A stretch of 5,278 bases of DNA from CAILHX01 sp036561085 (GTDB taxonomy: Bacteria > Pseudomonadota > Gammaproteobacteria > Burkholderiales > Methylophilaceae). Location of the stretch: the NCBI GenBank assembly GCA_036561085.1, contig DATBPY010000212.1, positions 1 to 5,278 on the forward strand, given 5' to 3'. The notes below the pieces were generated by a model. The model was given only the letters and a program-made list of their open reading frames with translations. It made no database searches and was not told where the DNA came from. This document shows, piece after piece, positions 4,298-5,278 of the stretch (positions are counted from its first letter, which is position 1; every line of letters begins with the position of its first letter). The position numbers and the translations under genes are program-made.

Positions 4298-5278
4298 TCA
4301 AACCCTGTCTTTCACCCAGCCAGCTACGCTCGCCAGCGCCTGGGGTAGTTTCGCAGGTTCAGTACCGCCCGCCATCGCCATATCCGGTTTGCCGCCGCCT
4401 TTGCCGCCGACCTGATTAGCAACGAAGTTGACCAGTTCACCTGCTTTCATTTTCGCGAGCAGGTCTGCGGTAACGCCTGCGGCCAGGCTTACTTTGCCGT
4501 CGCTGCTCGAGGCCAGCACGATAGCGGCAGATTTGAGCTTGTCTTTAAGCTTATCCATGGTTTCGCGCAAAGCATTGGCATCTGCACCTTCCATCACTAC
4601 CGCCAGCACCTTTACACCGTTCACATCCATGGCCTGATCCGCCAGATCATCGCCCTGGCTGGAAGCCAGTTTGGATTTCAGGCGCGCCAGTTCTTTTTCC
4701 AAGGCCTTGACGTTATCCATGATCTGCATGATCTTGGCTGGGAGCTCGTGCGCAGGCGCTTTGAGTTCGCCGGAAGCCTGATTCAGCAATGCTTGCTGGG
4801 TCTGTACCAGTTTCAATGCACCTTCGCCGGTGGTGGCCTCTATGCGACGCACGCCTGCGGCCACGCCGCTTTCCGCGATGATCTTGAACAGGCCAATGTC
4901 GCCTGTGCGTGAAACATGCGTACCGCCGCACAGTTCGCGCGAAGTACCGATATCCAGTACCCGCACTTCATCACCATACTTTTCACCGAACAGCATCATC
5001 GCGCCGGACTTCTGCGCGGATTCTATGTCCATGACGCGGGCGTTAGTGGCTTCATTGGCAAGAATCTCAGCATTCACTTTGGACTCCACCATACGTATCT
5101 CATCGTCCGTCATCGGAGCGTTATGCACGAAGTCGAAACGGGTCTTGTCGGTATCGACCAGCGAGCCTTTTTGCTGGACATGCTCACCCAGCACTTCGCG
5201 CAATGCCTTGTGCATCAAGTGCGTGGCGGAGTGATTGCGCATGGTGGAGGCACGGGCTTGTGTGCTGACGCGCGCGCT
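4298..5278 (-). CDS. alaS: Alanyl-tRNA synthetase, C-terminal part (5' end outside window)
   Basis: Charges tRNA-Ala with alanine and hydrolyses mischarged Ser/Gly-tRNA-Ala; cytoplasmic. The frame is open to the window edge, so the 326 visible codons are the C-terminal third of a protein normally about 870 residues. The aminoacylation domain lies outside. Counting from the first visible codon, the editing domain has NHSATH (H16, H20) and CGGTH (C117, H121). The 101-residue spacing from His to Cys fits the zinc-binding editing site of E. coli AlaS (H564, H568, C666, H670). A charged helical, probably coiled-coil, stretch follows at about 180-205 (LEKELARLKSKL). The C-Ala/DHHA1 domain closes the protein with the glycine-rich GGKGGGKPDMAMAGG (291-305), and it ends GWVKDRV as expected. 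The ATG at 5242 is internal (Met13 here), not a start. lysC follows after 27 bases. Confidence 0.96.
   Translation of the reverse strand, partial: SARVSTQARASTMRNHSATHLMHKALREVLGEHVQQKGSLVDTDKTRFDFVHNAPMTDDEIRMVESKVNAEILANEATNARVMDIESAQKSGAMMLFGEKYGDEVRVLDIGTSRELCGGTHVSRTGDIGLFKIIAESGVAAGVRRIEATTGEGALKLVQTQQALLNQASGELKAPAHELPAKIMQIMDNVKALEKELARLKSKLASSQGDDLADQAMDVNGVKVLAVVMEGADANALRETMDKLKDKLKSAAIVLASSSDGKVSLAAGVTADLLAKMKAGELVNFVANQVGGKGGGKPDMAMAGGTEPAKLPQALASVAGWVKDRV

Noticed and set aside
4830..5234. 134-codon + strand frame opposite alaS
   Set aside because: Ser/Thr/Arg-rich shadow translation opposite the conserved AlaS editing domain.
5240..5242. ATG as a start for a short stand-alone AlaX-type editing protein
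   Set aside because: The frame stays open to the window edge with AlaS-like residues upstream (ending ARAST before MRNHSATH), and the C-Ala domain and total layout match full-length AlaS.

Overview
The window looks like ordinary chromosome of a proteobacterium, most likely a betaproteobacterium (possibly a Nitrosomonadales/Gallionellaceae-type lineage). This rests on a monofunctional 409-residue aspartokinase directly behind alaS, a serine tRNA next in line, a Pho-box-driven phoB-phoR pair, and balanced GC content. The placement comes from gene order and protein style, not from a database search. No phage genes, insertion sequence, CRISPR array or large repeat was seen, and no gene-free stretch exceeds 300 bases.

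Left part, + strand (1-2179): a phosphate-starvation two-component operon. The first ~68 bases hold a striking run of PhoB-binding half-sites repeated every 11 bp. They lie directly upstream of phoB (response regulator, 97-783), which is followed after a 61-base gap by phoR (membrane sensor kinase, 845-2179). PhoR would phosphorylate PhoB at Asp53, and PhoB would bind the array and control its own operon. The phoB-phoR gap contains a bulged hairpin, and phoR has no evident Shine-Dalgarno sequence.

Middle (2180-2840): a lone GNAT-family acetyltransferase on the - strand, convergent with phoR and downstream of the tRNA. It belongs to a recognisable but functionally uncharacterised family with an N-terminal CWCMVWR motif. 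It is the only gene here with no obvious link to its neighbours.

Right part, - strand (2841-5278): a translation and amino-acid block read right to left. The 3' part of alaS (alanyl-tRNA synthetase, cut by the window edge) is followed after 27 bases by lysC (aspartokinase, first step of Lys/Thr/Met and diaminopimelate synthesis). Then comes tRNA-Ser(GCU), with its own sigma70-like promoter and a GC-rich discriminator. lysC also carries a credible internal start for a separate regulatory (beta) subunit made of the two ACT domains.

I do not see a new multi-gene system. The points most worth a second look are the extended Pho-box array, the internal lysC start, the tRNA promoter and the structured phoB-phoR junction.
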